A stretch of 64,000 nucleotides of DNA from JALORV01 sp963724365. Its GTDB lineage: Bacteria; Pseudomonadota; Gammaproteobacteria; Burkholderiales; Burkholderiaceae_F. Location: NCBI GenBank assembly GCA_963724365.1, contig CAVRUR010000013.1:186001-250000 (forward strand), read 5' to 3'. Positions within the stretch are counted from its first letter, which is position 1, and each line of letters opens with the position of its first letter. The position numbers and the translations under genes were made by a program. This document shows, one piece after another, positions 40,990-51,036 of this stretch. Under the pieces are notes generated by a model, which made no database searches, was not told the DNA's origin, and saw only the letters and a program-made list of their open reading frames with translations.

Positions 40990-43647
40990 CACTCGTCGGC
41001 GCGGGCGCGATGGCGTTCGGCGACAGCAGCTCGGCCGCGCGCTGCACCGCTTCGGCGTAGCCCAGGCCTTTCCCTTCGGACAGCGCAACTTCCGCCGCAT
41101 CACCGAGCGCGCGCTGGGACTGCTCGATCAAAGGCAGCAGAAAGGCATTGTCGGCACTGTCGCGCTTCAGGCCCGAGCGCTCCGCCTGCGCCTCGGCCGC
41201 TCCGAATATCTTCAACGCCGCGTCGTGCCGGCCGTCCGCCGCGCACAGTCCGGCGAGGACGTCGAGCGTCGACTGACCGAGTTGCCGCGACCCCAGCGCG
41301 GTCGCCACCTGTAGCGCCTGGCCGAGCAGCGCATGGGCGGTGTCGGTCTGGCTGCGCTCGATCGCCACGACGGCGAGATTCAGTCGGCCGATCGCCACGC
41401 TTTCCTGATCGCCCAGCGCCTCGAGGATCTGTACGGCTTCCGAGTAGAGCGACTCGGCACCGGCCAGGTCCCCCTGCTGACGGAGCAACTGCGCGTGGCT
41501 GTTCAACGCCGAGGCGAGCTGGCGCGGGTTGCCGACCGCGCGCGCCGCGGTGATCGACTCCGCCGAGTAGCGCCCGGCGTTCTCGAGGTCACCTTCGCCG
41601 CGGCACGCCTGCCCGAGCGTCTGCAGCACGGCGGCGATGCGGTTCTGGTCGCCCAGTTCGCGCGCCAGCACGAGGCTCTCCTCGAGGTAGCCGCGCGCTT
41701 CGGCATAGCGGCCCATGAAGGTGCAGAACTGCCCGACATCGGCCAGACCGCGACAGCGCGCGAGGCTGCGATCGTCTGCGCGCGTCCGCGCGAGCGCCTC
41801 CGCCGTGACGCGGTGACCCAGCGTCAGCAGGCCGTGCTGGTACCAGTAGAGCTTCAGCAGGAAGACCAGGTGCAGTCCCTGCTCGACGCCGTCCTCGGCG
41901 CGGTCGCACCAGCGGTGCGCGCCGAGCAGGTTCTCGCGTTCGCGATCGAGTTCAGCGATCCAGCGGCCTTGCTCCGGACCCGCCAGTCCCGCGCGGGCGC
42001 GCTCGGCAAGCGCCAGGCACCACGCCAGGTGGCGCGACCGCGTCGTCGCATCGTCGTCGCCGGCCGCCAGTCGTTCGGCGGCGTAGTGCCGGACGGTGTC
42101 GAGCATCCGATACCGACCGCTGTCGAGATCCAGCATCACCAGCGACTTCTCGACCAGGTTCGCGAGCAGGTCCATCACGTCGCCGGAATCGATCGGAGAC
42201 GCCCGCCACGACGGCCTCGGCCGCTTCGAGCGTCCAGCCGCCGGCGAACACCGACAGCCGCTGGAAGAGCCGCTGCTCGGTCGGCGGCAGCAGGTCGTAG
42301 GACCAGTCGATCAACGCCCGCAGCGTCTGCTGCCGCGGCAGCACGGTGCGATCGTCGTCACCAGCAGCTTGAAGCGGTCCTGCAGGCGCGCGGCAATGAC
42401 CTCGATCGGCATCGCCCGCGTGCGCGCCGCGGCGAGTTCGAGCGCCAGTGGAATGCCGTCGAGGCGGCGGCAGATCTCCGCAACCGCAGCCGCTGCCTTC
42501 CCGGTCAGGCGAAATGCCGGCTGCACTGCAGTGGCCCGATCGACGAACAACCGTACCGCGTCGTTGGCGAGCAGGGCATTCGACGGAGTGATTCGGCCTG
42601 GCCCGGGGCGCGGCAACGGCGTGACCTGGAACACGGCTTCGCCGGCGATGCGCAGCGCATCGCTGCTGGACGCGAGCACCCTCACCTGCGGCCCTGCCTG
42701 TAGCAGCCGCTTTGCCAGCTCTGCGCACGCGTGCACCACGTGCTCGCAGTTGTCGAGCACGATGAGCAGCTTCCGGTCGCGCACGAAGCGGGTCAGCGCG
42801 TCGAGCACCGTGCCGCCCGGCTCTTCCTTGACTCCGAGGACCGAGGCGGTGGCCTGCGGCACCATTTGCGGGTCGACAAGCGCCGCCAGCTCGACGAACC
42901 ATACGCCGTCCGGATAGTCCTCGAGCACGATTGCCGCCACCTGCATCGACAGCCGCGACTTGCCGAGGCCGCCCATGCCGAGCAGCGTCAGCAGCCGACT
43001 GTTCGCGAGCAGGTGTCGCACCTGTTCCATCTCGCGGTCGCGGCCGACGAAGGAGTTCAGCTGTTGGGCGAGGTTGTTCGGCGTGCTCGCCATCGAGCGC
43101 AGCGCCGGAAACTCGGTGCGCAGCTGCGGGTGCACGAGCTGGTACAACTGCTCGGCGCTGCCAAGGTCGCGCAGCCGCACGGCGCCAAGGTCGCGCAAAA
43201 CAACGCTCCGGCGGCAGGCTGTCCGGCGAGGCGATCGGCCACCGCCTGCGACAGCAGCACCTGTCCGCCATGGGCTGCGCTCATGATGCGTGCGGCCCGG
43301 TTGACGGCCGGCCCGTAGAAGTCGTTGTCGCGCCGCTGGTCGGCGCCAAGGTGCAGGCCGCAACGCACGCTGAGCGACGCGAGGTCGGCCGCGCGGCTCG
43401 GCCAGTACCAGTTGCAGCTCGATCACAGCCGCAAGCGCGTCCGCCGCAGTCGTCGAAGGCGGCGTGGACTCCGTCGCCGGTCATCTTGACGACCGTGCCG
43501 CGATGTCGCTCGACGGCGGTGCGCGAGACGTCGTCGTGCCAGGCCACCGTGCGCGCGGCCCGCAGCCGGGTCGGATTCCCACAGGCGCGTGCTGCCCTCG
43601 ATGTCCGAGAACAGGTAGGTGACTGTCGTGGCAGTCGACTCGATCAT
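40976..43647 (-). CDS. class III nucleotidyl cyclase-NB-ARC-TPR regulator, frameshifted
   Basis: About 890-residue STAND-type signalling protein. The N-terminal cyclase homology domain starts VTYLFSDIEGSTRLWESDP, with VVKMTGDGVHAAFDD and FYGPAVNRAARIMSAAHGG. An NB-ARC ATPase follows: FVGRDREMEQVRHLLANSR, Walker A LLGMGGLGKSRLS, Walker B KLLIVLDNCEHV, and RRLDGIPLALELAAARTRAM. The C-terminal half is TPR-like helices (RYAEARGYLEESLVLARELG, GDLAGAESLYSEAVQILEAL). Breaks lie near 43580, 43400, 42350 and 42190. It may make cAMP in response to a ligand sensed by the TPRs; the partner is unknown. The start at 43647 or 43683 is uncertain. Confidence 0.83.
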
Positions 43648-43784
43648 CGGTGCGCGGGTCGCTTCGGTCAGTGCAGTAGGCAAGCGCGCGCAGTTTACGT
43701 CGCCGCAGACCCGGCCCTGTCCGGCACCGACGCGCGACGCACCGAGTTCCTATAATCACCGTCCTTTCGACATCGAGATGCTCC

Positions 43785-44889
43785 ATGGAAGCCGAACGCC
43801 TCAACCAGATCGAAGGCACCGTCGCGGACCTGCGCGGTCGCCTGGCCGAGCTGCGGAGGTATCTTTGACGTCGATGTAAAGGAAGCCCGGCTCGAGGAAA
43901 TCAACCGCGCGCTCGAAGACCCCAAGGTCTGGGACGACCCGAAGCGCGCGCAGGAGCTCGGCCGGGAAAAGAAGACGCTCGACCTCGTCGTGCAGAAGAT
44001 GCACACGCTGACCGATGGCGTGCGCGACGCCGGGGAACTCTTCGAGATGGCGCGCAGCGATGACGATGACGCCACGCTGCTATCGGTCGATGCCGACGTC
44101 GCAGGGCTCGCCAAGCAGGTGGCCGACCTCGAGTTCCAGCGGATGTTCAACAATCCGCTCGACCCCAACAACTGCTTCATCGAAATCCAGGCCGGCGCCG
44201 GCGGCACCGAGGCGCAGGACTGGGCTGGCATGCTCGAGCGCATGTACCTGCGCTATGCCGAGCGGCGCGGCTTCAAGCCGGAACTGCTGGACGAGTCGCC
44301 GGGCGAGGTCGCCGGCATCAAGGGCGCGACGATCAAGATCAGCGGCGACTACGCCTACGGCATGCTGCGCACCGAGACCGGCATCCACCGGCTGGTGCGC
44401 AAGTCGCCGTTCGACTCGAATGCGCGCCGCCACACCTCGTTTGCCAGCGTGTTCGTCTATCCCGAGGTCGATGAGACGGTCGATATCGAGATCAATCCGG
44501 CCGACCTGCGCATCGACGTCTACCGCGCCTCCGGCGCCGGCGGCCAGCACGTCAACAAGACCGAATCGGCGGTGCGCATCACGCACGCGCCGTCGGGCAT
44601 CGTCGTGCAGAGCCAGAACGACCGTTCGCAGCACCGCAACCGCGCCGAGTGCATGGCGATGCTGAAGTCGCGCCTGTACGAACTCGAACTGCGCAAGCGC
44701 ATGGCGGAACAGAACAAGCTGGAGGAAGCCAAGACCGACATCGGCTGGGGCCACCAGATCCGCTCCTACGTGCTCGACCAGTCGCGCATCAAGGACCTGC
44801 GCACCAACGTCGAGATCGGCAACACGCAGGCCGTGCTCGACGGCGATCTCGACGACTTCATCGAAGCCAGCCTCAAGCAGGGCGTCTGA
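43785..44889 (+). CDS. prfB: peptide chain release factor 2 with programmed +1 frameshift
   Basis: Release factor for UAA/UGA. The first frame (43785-43868) codes 27 residues, MEAERLNQIEGTV... to RRYL, then UGA; a +1 shift at CUU-UGA-C moves into the frame that ends at 44889, giving about 367 residues. The tripeptide SPF (VRKSPFDSN) marks RF2 specificity and SGAGGQHVNKTESAVRI holds the catalytic GGQ. PRD-type context: it is followed by a GNAT, an SDR and lysS. The GNAT start overlaps the stop (TGATG). This is a genuine recoding event, not one of the window's error-like frame breaks. Confidence 0.97.
43855..43869 (+). promoter_or_regulatory. prfB programmed frameshift site
   Basis: GGAGGTATCTTTGAC contains a Shine-Dalgarno-like GGAGG just upstream of the slippery CUU followed by the in-frame UGA-C (UGA at 43866-43868). 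This matches the conserved RF2 autoregulatory site: when RF2 is scarce, slow UGA decoding lets the ribosome shift +1. Confidence 0.95.
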
Positions 44890-45530
44890 TGCCGCGTCCT
44901 GCCATCGACAAGCCGGAACTGCTGCCGCTCGCCGAAGGCGTGACGAGCGCCCGCATCGTGCTGCGCCGCTATCGCTTCGGCGACGGCGCGGCGCTGTTCG
45001 AGGCACTGGCACCGCACCGCGAGGAACTGATGCAGTGGATGGAGTGGCCGCGACGCCATCAGCGCGTCGAGGACTCCGAGTCGTACGCGCGACGCATGCA
45101 CGCCGAGTTCATGCTCCGGCGATCGATGCCGATGGCGATCTTCGACGCCGACGGCGAACGTTACCTGGGCGGCGCCGGCTTCCACGTGCCTGACTGGAAC
45201 ACTCCGAAGGTCGAGATCGGCTACTTCCTGGTGCCGCCTGCGCGTGGCACCGGCATCGCCAGCGACGTCGTGCGCCTGCAGATCCACTATGCCTTCGACC
45301 AGATGCAGATGAACCGCATCTGGGGTGCGTGCGACGCCGCCAACGACGCCAGCGCCGGCGTGATGCGACGCGCCGGAATGCGCGAGGAAGGCCTGCTGCG
45401 GGCCGAGACGCGCGACCATCACGGGAACGTGCGCGACACGCGCGTGTTCGGCCTGACCCTCGACGACTACCCCGGCTGGACCGCCGCCCACGGCATGGCC
45501 GATCTCCGGTACCTTCCACTCCCATCATGA
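44889..45530 (+). CDS. GNAT acetyltransferase, RimJ/RimL type
   Basis: 213-residue N-acetyltransferase. SARIVLRRYRFGDGAALFEA at the start and VPPARGTGIASDVVRLQIHY (acetyl-CoA loop, motif A) plus GVMRRAGMREEGLLRAETRD place it in the RimJ/RimL subgroup, which acetylates protein N-termini or small amines. It overlaps prfB (TGATG) and the SDR gene (ATGA), so it is part of a prfB-GNAT-SDR-lysS-Nudix-sbtA run of overlapping genes. Substrate unknown; frame intact. Confidence 0.88.
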   Translation: MPRPAIDKPELLPLAEGVTSARIVLRRYRFGDGAALFEALAPHREELMQWMEWPRRHQRVEDSESYARRMHAEFMLRRSMPMAIFDADGERYLGGAGFHVPDWNTPKVEIGYFLVPPARGTGIASDVVRLQIHYAFDQMQMNRIWGACDAANDASAGVMRRAGMREEGLLRAETRDHHGNVRDTRVFGLTLDDYPGWTAAHGMADLRYLPLPS

Positions 45531-46288
45531 CGACAAGACGGCTTGTGATCCTGACGGGCGCCTCGCGGGGACTCGGTGCCGCCATGGCCGAGCAACTGCT
45601 GACGGCCGGCACCCTGCTGCTGACGCTGTCGCGCCATCCCTCCCCGGCGCTGCAGGACACGGCGCGCGCAGCCGGCGCAACGCTCGAGCAATGGGCGATC
45701 GACGTCGGCCACGATGTCGGCGCCGCCGCGCGACTCGAGGCGTGGCTGCACCAGCATGCCGCGGCAGGCTTCAGTTCGGCGGCGTTGATCAACAACGCCG
45801 GACTCCTCGGACCCGTCGGCCCGATCGACCGCAGCGAGGCGGAGCAGCTCGCCGCGGTGCTGCGCGTCGACCTCGAGGCACCGATGCTGCTGACGGCGGC
45901 ATTCCTGCGCGCGACGCGCAACTGGGCGATCGACAAGCGCGTGCTCAACATTTCGTCGGGCGCGGGCAGGCGCCCGATCGTCGGCTGGGCCGCGTATTGC
46001 GCCGCCAAGGCGGGAGTCGACCACTACTCGCGGGTCGTCGCGCTCGATGAAGAGCGGCTGCCCAATCCCGCGCGCATCGTGTCGCTGGCGCCGGGCGTCA
46101 TCGATACCGACATGCAGGGCGAACTGCGTGCCGCTGAGCCCGCGGGATTTCCCGACCAGTTCCATTTCGTCGAGCTGAAGGCCAGCGGGCAACTGCCGAC
46201 GCCGCAGGCCGCCGCCCAGCGCGTGCTGGCCTATCTCGCGCGGCCTGATTTCGGAACCCAACCGGTCGCCGATGTGCGCGACGCCTGA
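45527..46288 (+). CDS. short-chain dehydrogenase/reductase
   Basis: 253-residue Rossmann-fold SDR. Nucleotide site TGASRGLG (about residues 10-17), LINNAGLLGPVGPID, catalytic Ser in NISSGAGRRPIVGW and AAYCAAKAGVDHYSR (Tyr-x-x-x-Lys). The sequence around PGVIDTDMQGELRAA resembles sepiapterin/benzil reductase-like SDRs, but the substrate is not determinable. It overlaps the GNAT gene by 4 bases and precedes lysS by 3 bases. Confidence 0.87.
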   Translation: MTTRRLVILTGASRGLGAAMAEQLLTAGTLLLTLSRHPSPALQDTARAAGATLEQWAIDVGHDVGAAARLEAWLHQHAAAGFSSAALINNAGLLGPVGPIDRSEAEQLAAVLRVDLEAPMLLTAAFLRATRNWAIDKRVLNISSGAGRRPIVGWAAYCAAKAGVDHYSRVVALDEERLPNPARIVSLAPGVIDTDMQGELRAAEPAGFPDQFHFVELKASGQLPTPQAAAQRVLAYLARPDFGTQPVADVRDA

Positions 46289-46291
46289 ACC

Positions 46292-47795
46292 ATGACTGAA
46301 GCAAACACTCCGCCCGCCGACGAGAACCAGATCATCGCGGAGCGGCGCGCCAAGCTGGCCGAGCTGCGCGCCCGCGGGCCGGCGTTTCCGAACGACTTTC
46401 GTCGCACGCACCTGGCAGGCGACCTGCATGCAAAGTACGGTCCGCTGGAACGCGAGGCGCTCGAGCAAGCCCATGCAGAGGTCGCGGTGGCCGGCCGCAT
46501 GATGCTGAAGCGGGTGATGGGCAAAGTCGCGTTCGCCACGGTGCAGGATGTCAGCGGCCGCATCCAGTTCTTCATCGCGAAGGATGACGCCGGCGAGGCC
46601 GCACTCGAGGATTTCAAGCGCTGGGATATCGGTGACCTGGTCGCCGCGCGTGGCGTCGTGTTCAAGACGCAGAAAGGCGAGTTGTCGGTGCGCGTGAAGG
46701 AGCTGCGGCTGATGGCCAAGGCGCTGCGGCCGCTGCCCGACAAGTTCCACGGCCTGGAGGACCGCGAGCAGCGCTACCGCCAGCGCTATGTCGACCTCAT
46801 CGTGAACGACGAGGCGCGCGCGGCGTTCCTCACCCGCAGCAAGGCGATCGCCGCGATGCGCGAGTTCATGGTGGCCGAAGGCTTCCTCGAGGTCGAAACG
46901 CCGATGCTGCAGGTGATCCCCGGCGGCGCGGCGGCCAAGCCCTTCGTCACGCACCACAACGCGCTCGACATCGACATGTTCCTGCGCATCGCGCCGGAGC
47001 TGTACCTGAAGCGGCTGGTCGTCGGCGGCTTCGAGCGCGTGTTCGAGATCAACCGCAACTTCCGCAACGAAGGCGTGAGCCCGCGCCACAACCCCGAGTT
47101 CACGATGATGGAGTTCTACGCCGCGTACGAGGAGTACACGTGGCTGATGGACTTCACCGAGCGCCTGTTGCGCGCGACCGCCATTGCCGCCACCGGTTCG
47201 GCGGTCCTGCAGTACCAGGGGCAGACGATCGATCTGTCACAGCCATTCACGCGCATGACCACGGCGCAGGCGATCCGTGCTCATGCGCCGCAGTACAGCG
47301 ACAGCCAGCTGGCCGACCGCGACTACCCTGCACCGCGAACTGCGCGCACGGGGCAGCACGCACGCCGAAGAAGCCGGTCTCGGCGCGCTGCAGCTCGCGC
47401 TTTTCGAGGAAGTGGCGGAGTCGAAGCTGATCCAGCCGACTTACATCGTCGACTACCCGGTCGAGGTCTCGCCACTGGCGCGGGCATCGGACTCGCGCCC
47501 GGAGATCACCGAGCGCTTCGAACTCTTCATCGCCGGGCGCGAACTCGCCAACGGATTCTCGGAACTGAACGATCCGGAAGACCAGGCCGCGCGCTTCAAT
47601 CAGCAGGCGAAAGCAAAGGCGGCGGGCGACGAGGAGGCGATGTACTACGACGCCGACTACGTGCGCGCGCTCGAGTACGGCATGCCGCCGGCGGCAGGCT
47701 GCGGCGTCGGGGTCGACCGCTTCATCATGCTGGTGACGGACGCGGCAAGCATCCGCGACGTGATCCTGTTCCCGCACATGCGGCCGGAGGGTTGA
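46292..47795 (+). CDS. lysS: lysyl-tRNA synthetase (class II), frameshifted
   Basis: About 500-residue class II LysRS. The N-terminal OB domain has VAGRMMLKRVMGKVAFATVQ. The catalytic core includes HGLEDREQRYRQRYVDLIVN, VETPMLQVIPGGAAAKPFVT, FEINRNFRNEGVSPRHNPEF (motif 2) and GCGVGVDRFIMLVTD (motif 3); it ends DVILFPHMRPEG. One break lies near 47327: deleting one C of CCC restores DYLHRELRARG. The stop overlaps the Nudix gene start (TGATG). An essential gene, so the break is probably a sequence error. Confidence 0.94.
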
Positions 47796-48625
47796 TGCCG
47801 CTGGCCGCGCGGCTGCTGGCCATTGCCGAGCGGTTGCAGGGTCACGCGCAGCCGCCGCGTCCGCCGGAGCTGCGAACTTTGATGATCGGGACCCACGGCG
47901 TCGGCTGGGTGCCACCGAAGGTCGCGGACTTCCTGTGTAGCGGGGCCCCGCGCTTCGTCGGCGATGCTCACACATTGCGACTGGTCGATGACGGCCTCGA
48001 CACGCGCTCACGCAGCGCCGTGCTCGTCGAAGCCGCGCTGCGGCTGCGGGACGCCGGACTGGTGCGCGGCTGGCGCGACGAAGCCCTCGCCATCCGCGCG
48101 CGTCCCGGCGAAGCACTGCTGGCGACGATCGAACGTGCGGCCTGTCGCGCGCTCGGCATCACCACGGAGGCGGTGCACCTGAACGCCTTCGCCGACGACG
48201 GCACGCTGTTCATTGCACGCCGCTCGCCCCACAAGGCCATCGATCCCGGACTCTGGGACAACCTGGTCGGCGGCATGGTGCCGGCGGATGAGACCCTCGA
48301 ACAGGCACTCGAGCGCGAGGCCTGGGAGGAAGCCGGCCTGGAACTCGACCGCCTCGAAGTGCACCGGGGCCGATCGTTTCAGATGCGCCGTCCGGTACCC
48401 GAGGGTTACCAGTCCGAGTGGATCCACGTGTACGAGACAACGCTCCCGGGCGAAACGCAATGCGCCAACCAGGACGGCGAAGTGGCGGCGATCGAGCACC
48501 GTCCGCTCGGTGACGTCGTCGACGCCATCGAGCGCGGCGAGTTCACGCTCGAGTCTGCCCTCGTGACGCTCGAGAGCCTGATGCGCCGCGACGGCCTTGG
48601 CAGTCCCCCGGGGTTGTACGCATGA
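47795..48625 (+). CDS. Nudix hydrolase (DUF4743 type)
   Basis: 276-residue protein with an N-terminal DUF4743 region (LRTLMIGTHGVGWVPPKVAD) and a C-terminal Nudix domain. The Nudix box is complete: GGMVPADETLEQALEREAW followed by EEAGL. FIARRSPHKAIDPGLWDNLV precedes it, as in plant and bacterial relatives linked to thiamine-derivative or isopentenyl-type diphosphates. The exact substrate is not assigned. It overlaps lysS and sbtA at its two ends, so it is translationally coupled to both. Confidence 0.88.
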   Translation: MPLAARLLAIAERLQGHAQPPRPPELRTLMIGTHGVGWVPPKVADFLCSGAPRFVGDAHTLRLVDDGLDTRSRSAVLVEAALRLRDAGLVRGWRDEALAIRARPGEALLATIERAACRALGITTEAVHLNAFADDGTLFIARRSPHKAIDPGLWDNLVGGMVPADETLEQALEREAWEEAGLELDRLEVHRGRSFQMRRPVPEGYQSEWIHVYETTLPGETQCANQDGEVAAIEHRPLGDVVDAIERGEFTLESALVTLESLMRRDGLGSPPGLYA

Positions 48626-49579
48626 TCGTCGACGCGGTCGTGCTGTTCTTCCTGCTCGGCGTCTTCGCACGCCTGGCGCGCAGCGACCTGCGCCTGCCCG
48701 AGGCCTTGTACGAAACCCTGTCGATCTACCTGCTGCTCGCGATCGGACTGAAGGGCGGCGTCGAACTCGCCCGTCAGCCGATGGCGAGCGTCCTGCCGTC
48801 GGCGGTGGCCGCCATCGCGCTGGGGGCCGCGATTCCGCTGCTGCTCTATCCGGTCCTGCGGGCGGTGGGCCGACTTTCTGTCGCAGACAGCGCGTCGATC
48901 GCTGCGCACTACGGGTCGGTATCGGTCGTGACTTTCGCGGTGGCCACCAGCCTGCTGCTGCAGGCCGGGATCGCCACCGAGCCTCACATGCCGTTGCTGG
49001 TTGCGCTGATGGAGGCCCCGGGCATCGTGGTCGGCATCGTGCTCGCCCGTGCGCTGAGCGGCAGGCAGGATCGTGATCGGCCGCCACTGCAATGGGGCAG
49101 GCTGACCCATGAGGTCTTGTTCGGCAAGAGTGTCGTGCTACTGCTCGGCGGTCTGGTGATCGGTAGCCTCGCGGGACCGAATGCGCTGGCGCCGATCGAG
49201 CCACTGTTCTTCGGCCTGTTCAAGGGCGTGCTGGCGCTCTTCCTGCTCGAGATGGGCCTGGTCGCCGGCGGTCGCCTCGCTGACCTGCGCCGCGCGGGTG
49301 TCTTCCTGGTGGGATTCGGCATCGCGGCGCCGATGATGCTCGGACTCCTCGGCGCCATCGTCGGACACCTGCTCGGACTGTCGCTCGGCGGCACGACGCT
49401 TGTTGGCCACGCTGGCCGCCAGTGCCTCGTACATCGCCGCGCCGACGGCAATGCGCGTGGCCGTGCCCGAGGCCAATCCGGCGCTGTCGATCGGCGTCGT
49501 GCTCGGCGTCACCTTCCCGTTCAACATCACGCTCGGGATTCCGCTCTACCTGCAGTACGCGCGCTGGCTAGGGAGCTAG
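48622..49579 (+). CDS. sbtA: SbtA-type sodium-dependent bicarbonate transporter, frameshifted
   Basis: About 318-residue inner-membrane protein with eight to ten hydrophobic segments, for example IYLLLAIGLKGGVELARQPM and AHYGSVSVVTFAVATSLLLQ. The two halves have an inverted-repeat look, with LKGGVELA and LEMGLVAGGRL in equivalent places. A break near 49402 (GGTTL|LATLAASASYIAAPTAM) is followed by GVTFPFNITLGIPLYLQYAR and the stop at 49577-49579. ATG at 48622 overlaps the Nudix stop. Pairing with an SbtB-like gene 3 bases downstream strongly supports the assignment. Confidence 0.87.
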
Positions 49580-49581
49580 GC

Positions 49582-49884
49582 ATGCAGACACACGCAAAGA
49601 AACTCCTCGTCATCATCACCGAAGCGGCGCTGGAGAAGAACCTGATCCGCGATGCACGCCAGTTCGGCGCACACGGCTACACCATCACCGAGGTGCGCGG
49701 GGGCGGCGAGCGCGGTGAACGCGAAGCCAGCTGGGAGGCCGATCGTTCGATCGAGATGAAGGTCGTCTGCGACGCCGAGGTCGCGCGTTTACTCGCACAG
49801 CACGTGCTCGCCAGCTACGCGCCGCACTACGCGACCGCGATGTTCACCGCCGACGTCGGTGTGTTCCGCGCCGAGAAGTTCTAG
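49582..49884 (+). CDS. SbtB-like PII regulatory protein
   Basis: 100-residue PII-fold protein. TKKLLVIITEAALEKNLIRD-like N-terminus, GYTITEVRGGGERGEREASW (T-loop/B-loop region) and YAPHYATAMFTADVGVFRAE. Unlike GlnB/GlnK it lacks the uridylylated Tyr51 context. It also has no CGPEGC redox loop at the C-terminus. SbtB proteins bind adenyl nucleotides and gate SbtA. The gene follows sbtA by 2 bases and ends the long run of coupled genes that began with prfB. Confidence 0.88.
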   Translation: MQTHAKKLLVIITEAALEKNLIRDARQFGAHGYTITEVRGGGERGEREASWEADRSIEMKVVCDAEVARLLAQHVLASYAPHYATAMFTADVGVFRAEKF

Positions 49885-50231
49885 CCGACTGCCTCGCAAG
49901 AAGAGCCAATCTCCTCGGCGGGTGACGGTGCACGCGGGCATGTCCAGTGCGCTCTGCCCCATGAGTGGTCCTGCTGGGGAGCCACCGTTCTTTCGGTGTG
50001 CCATAGTGCTCATGGTCGGCTTGGCCAAAGCCGTATCCCCGCGCCCGGTCCGGAGCGACCGAATGTCACGTCGGCTCGACTGATGGAAGCACGCAAGTCT
50101 CGGCCACTTGCAGACGTGGCTCACCGCGGCCACACTTATCTGATAGTCGCCATTCCTGAGCGCTGCCGTTGCGAATCTGGCGCGGTCTGCGGGTAGTGGC
50201 ATGTTCGAAAGCTCGGCGCGGGGCAAACAGC
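49885..50231 (+). other. gene-free gap
   Basis: About 350 bases between sbtB and the hydrolase gene. Short open frames exist on both strands but none has a family resemblance or good ribosome site. No tRNA, strong terminator or clear repeat was seen. It marks the left edge of the accessory stretch. Confidence 0.5.
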
Positions 50232-50939
50232 ATGACTGACTTCGTTCTCGTTCATGGCGCATGGCATGGCGCCTGGTGCTGGCGAAAGATCCTGCCGTCA
50301 CTCTGGACCAAGGGTCATCGCGCATTTGCCGTGACACTCACAGGGGTCGGTGAACGCGAACACCTGATGTCCACTTCCATCCGGCTCGCTACTCACATCG
50401 ACGATGTGGTGTCAGTCATCGAGACGGAAGAACTGGCGCGCCTCGTGCTTGTGGGTCACAGCTATGCCGGATTGTTGATCACCGCCGTGGCTGATCGCTA
50501 CGCGGAGCGCATTGTCCGGCTGGTCTACCTCGATGCCATCATTCCCCACAGCGGCGAGAGTTGGTCGAGTTCCCACAACGAAAGCGCGCGCCAAGCCCGT
50601 ACGGCAGACATCGCGCGAGACGGCGTCCTCCCGCCTCCGCCGGCGTCGGCCTATGGCCTGACCGGCGAGGATGCGGCGTGGGTGGACCGACGCCAGAGGC
50701 CACATCCGGGCGGTGTGTATGAAGACGTGCTGCAGTTCGACGAGGCGCGCGTGGCAAGCCTGCCTCGTACTTTCGTGGACTGCACCTCGCCGGCACTGCC
50801 GACGATCGACAAGTCGCGTCAGCGAGTGCGGTCCGAGCCGGGCTGGCAGGTGATCGAGATCGCCACCGGCCACGATCCGATGATCAGCGCTCCGACTCAG
50901 TTGCTGGAGATCCTGGATCAGGCCGGACGTTCAAACTGA
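50232..50939 (+). CDS. alpha/beta hydrolase, EstC-like
   Basis: 235-residue esterase/hydrolase. VLVHGAWHGAWCWRKILPSL is the oxyanion-hole region, VLVGHSYAGLLITAVADRYA carries the nucleophile Ser (GHSYAG), and IEIATGHDPMISAP the catalytic His. The family (EstC, salicylate esterase-like) includes plant and bacterial esterases with broad substrates. The start at 50232 has AACAG upstream rather than a strong ribosome site. Frame intact; first gene of the accessory stretch. Confidence 0.85.
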   Translation: MTDFVLVHGAWHGAWCWRKILPSLWTKGHRAFAVTLTGVGEREHLMSTSIRLATHIDDVVSVIETEELARLVLVGHSYAGLLITAVADRYAERIVRLVYLDAIIPHSGESWSSSHNESARQARTADIARDGVLPPPPASAYGLTGEDAAWVDRRQRPHPGGVYEDVLQFDEARVASLPRTFVDCTSPALPTIDKSRQRVRSEPGWQVIEIATGHDPMISAPTQLLEILDQAGRSN

Positions 50940-50987
50940 GGTCGGCGCGCGCCGCTGGAATCGGCCACAACCGGAAGTTCAAAGGCT

Positions 50988-51015
50988 GGGGTCAGAGTGG
51001 CCTCGAAGCTGACCC
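50988..51015. repeat. short GGGTCA/TGACCC inverted repeat
   Basis: GGGTCA and TGACCC flank 16 bases between the hydrolase and GNAT genes. The GGGGTCAGAGTGG side resembles sequences seen at the ends of REP-type or mobile elements in other proteobacteria. Only one copy was noticed, so this is weak. Confidence 0.3.
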
Positions 51016-51036
51016 GTTGGGACGCTTTCAGGAGAA

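Noticed and set aside
40976..43647. NB-ARC protein as an anti-phage STAND defence system
   Set aside because: The cyclase domain and TPR repeats match signalling regulators, there is no nuclease or other effector domain, and no defence genes are nearby.
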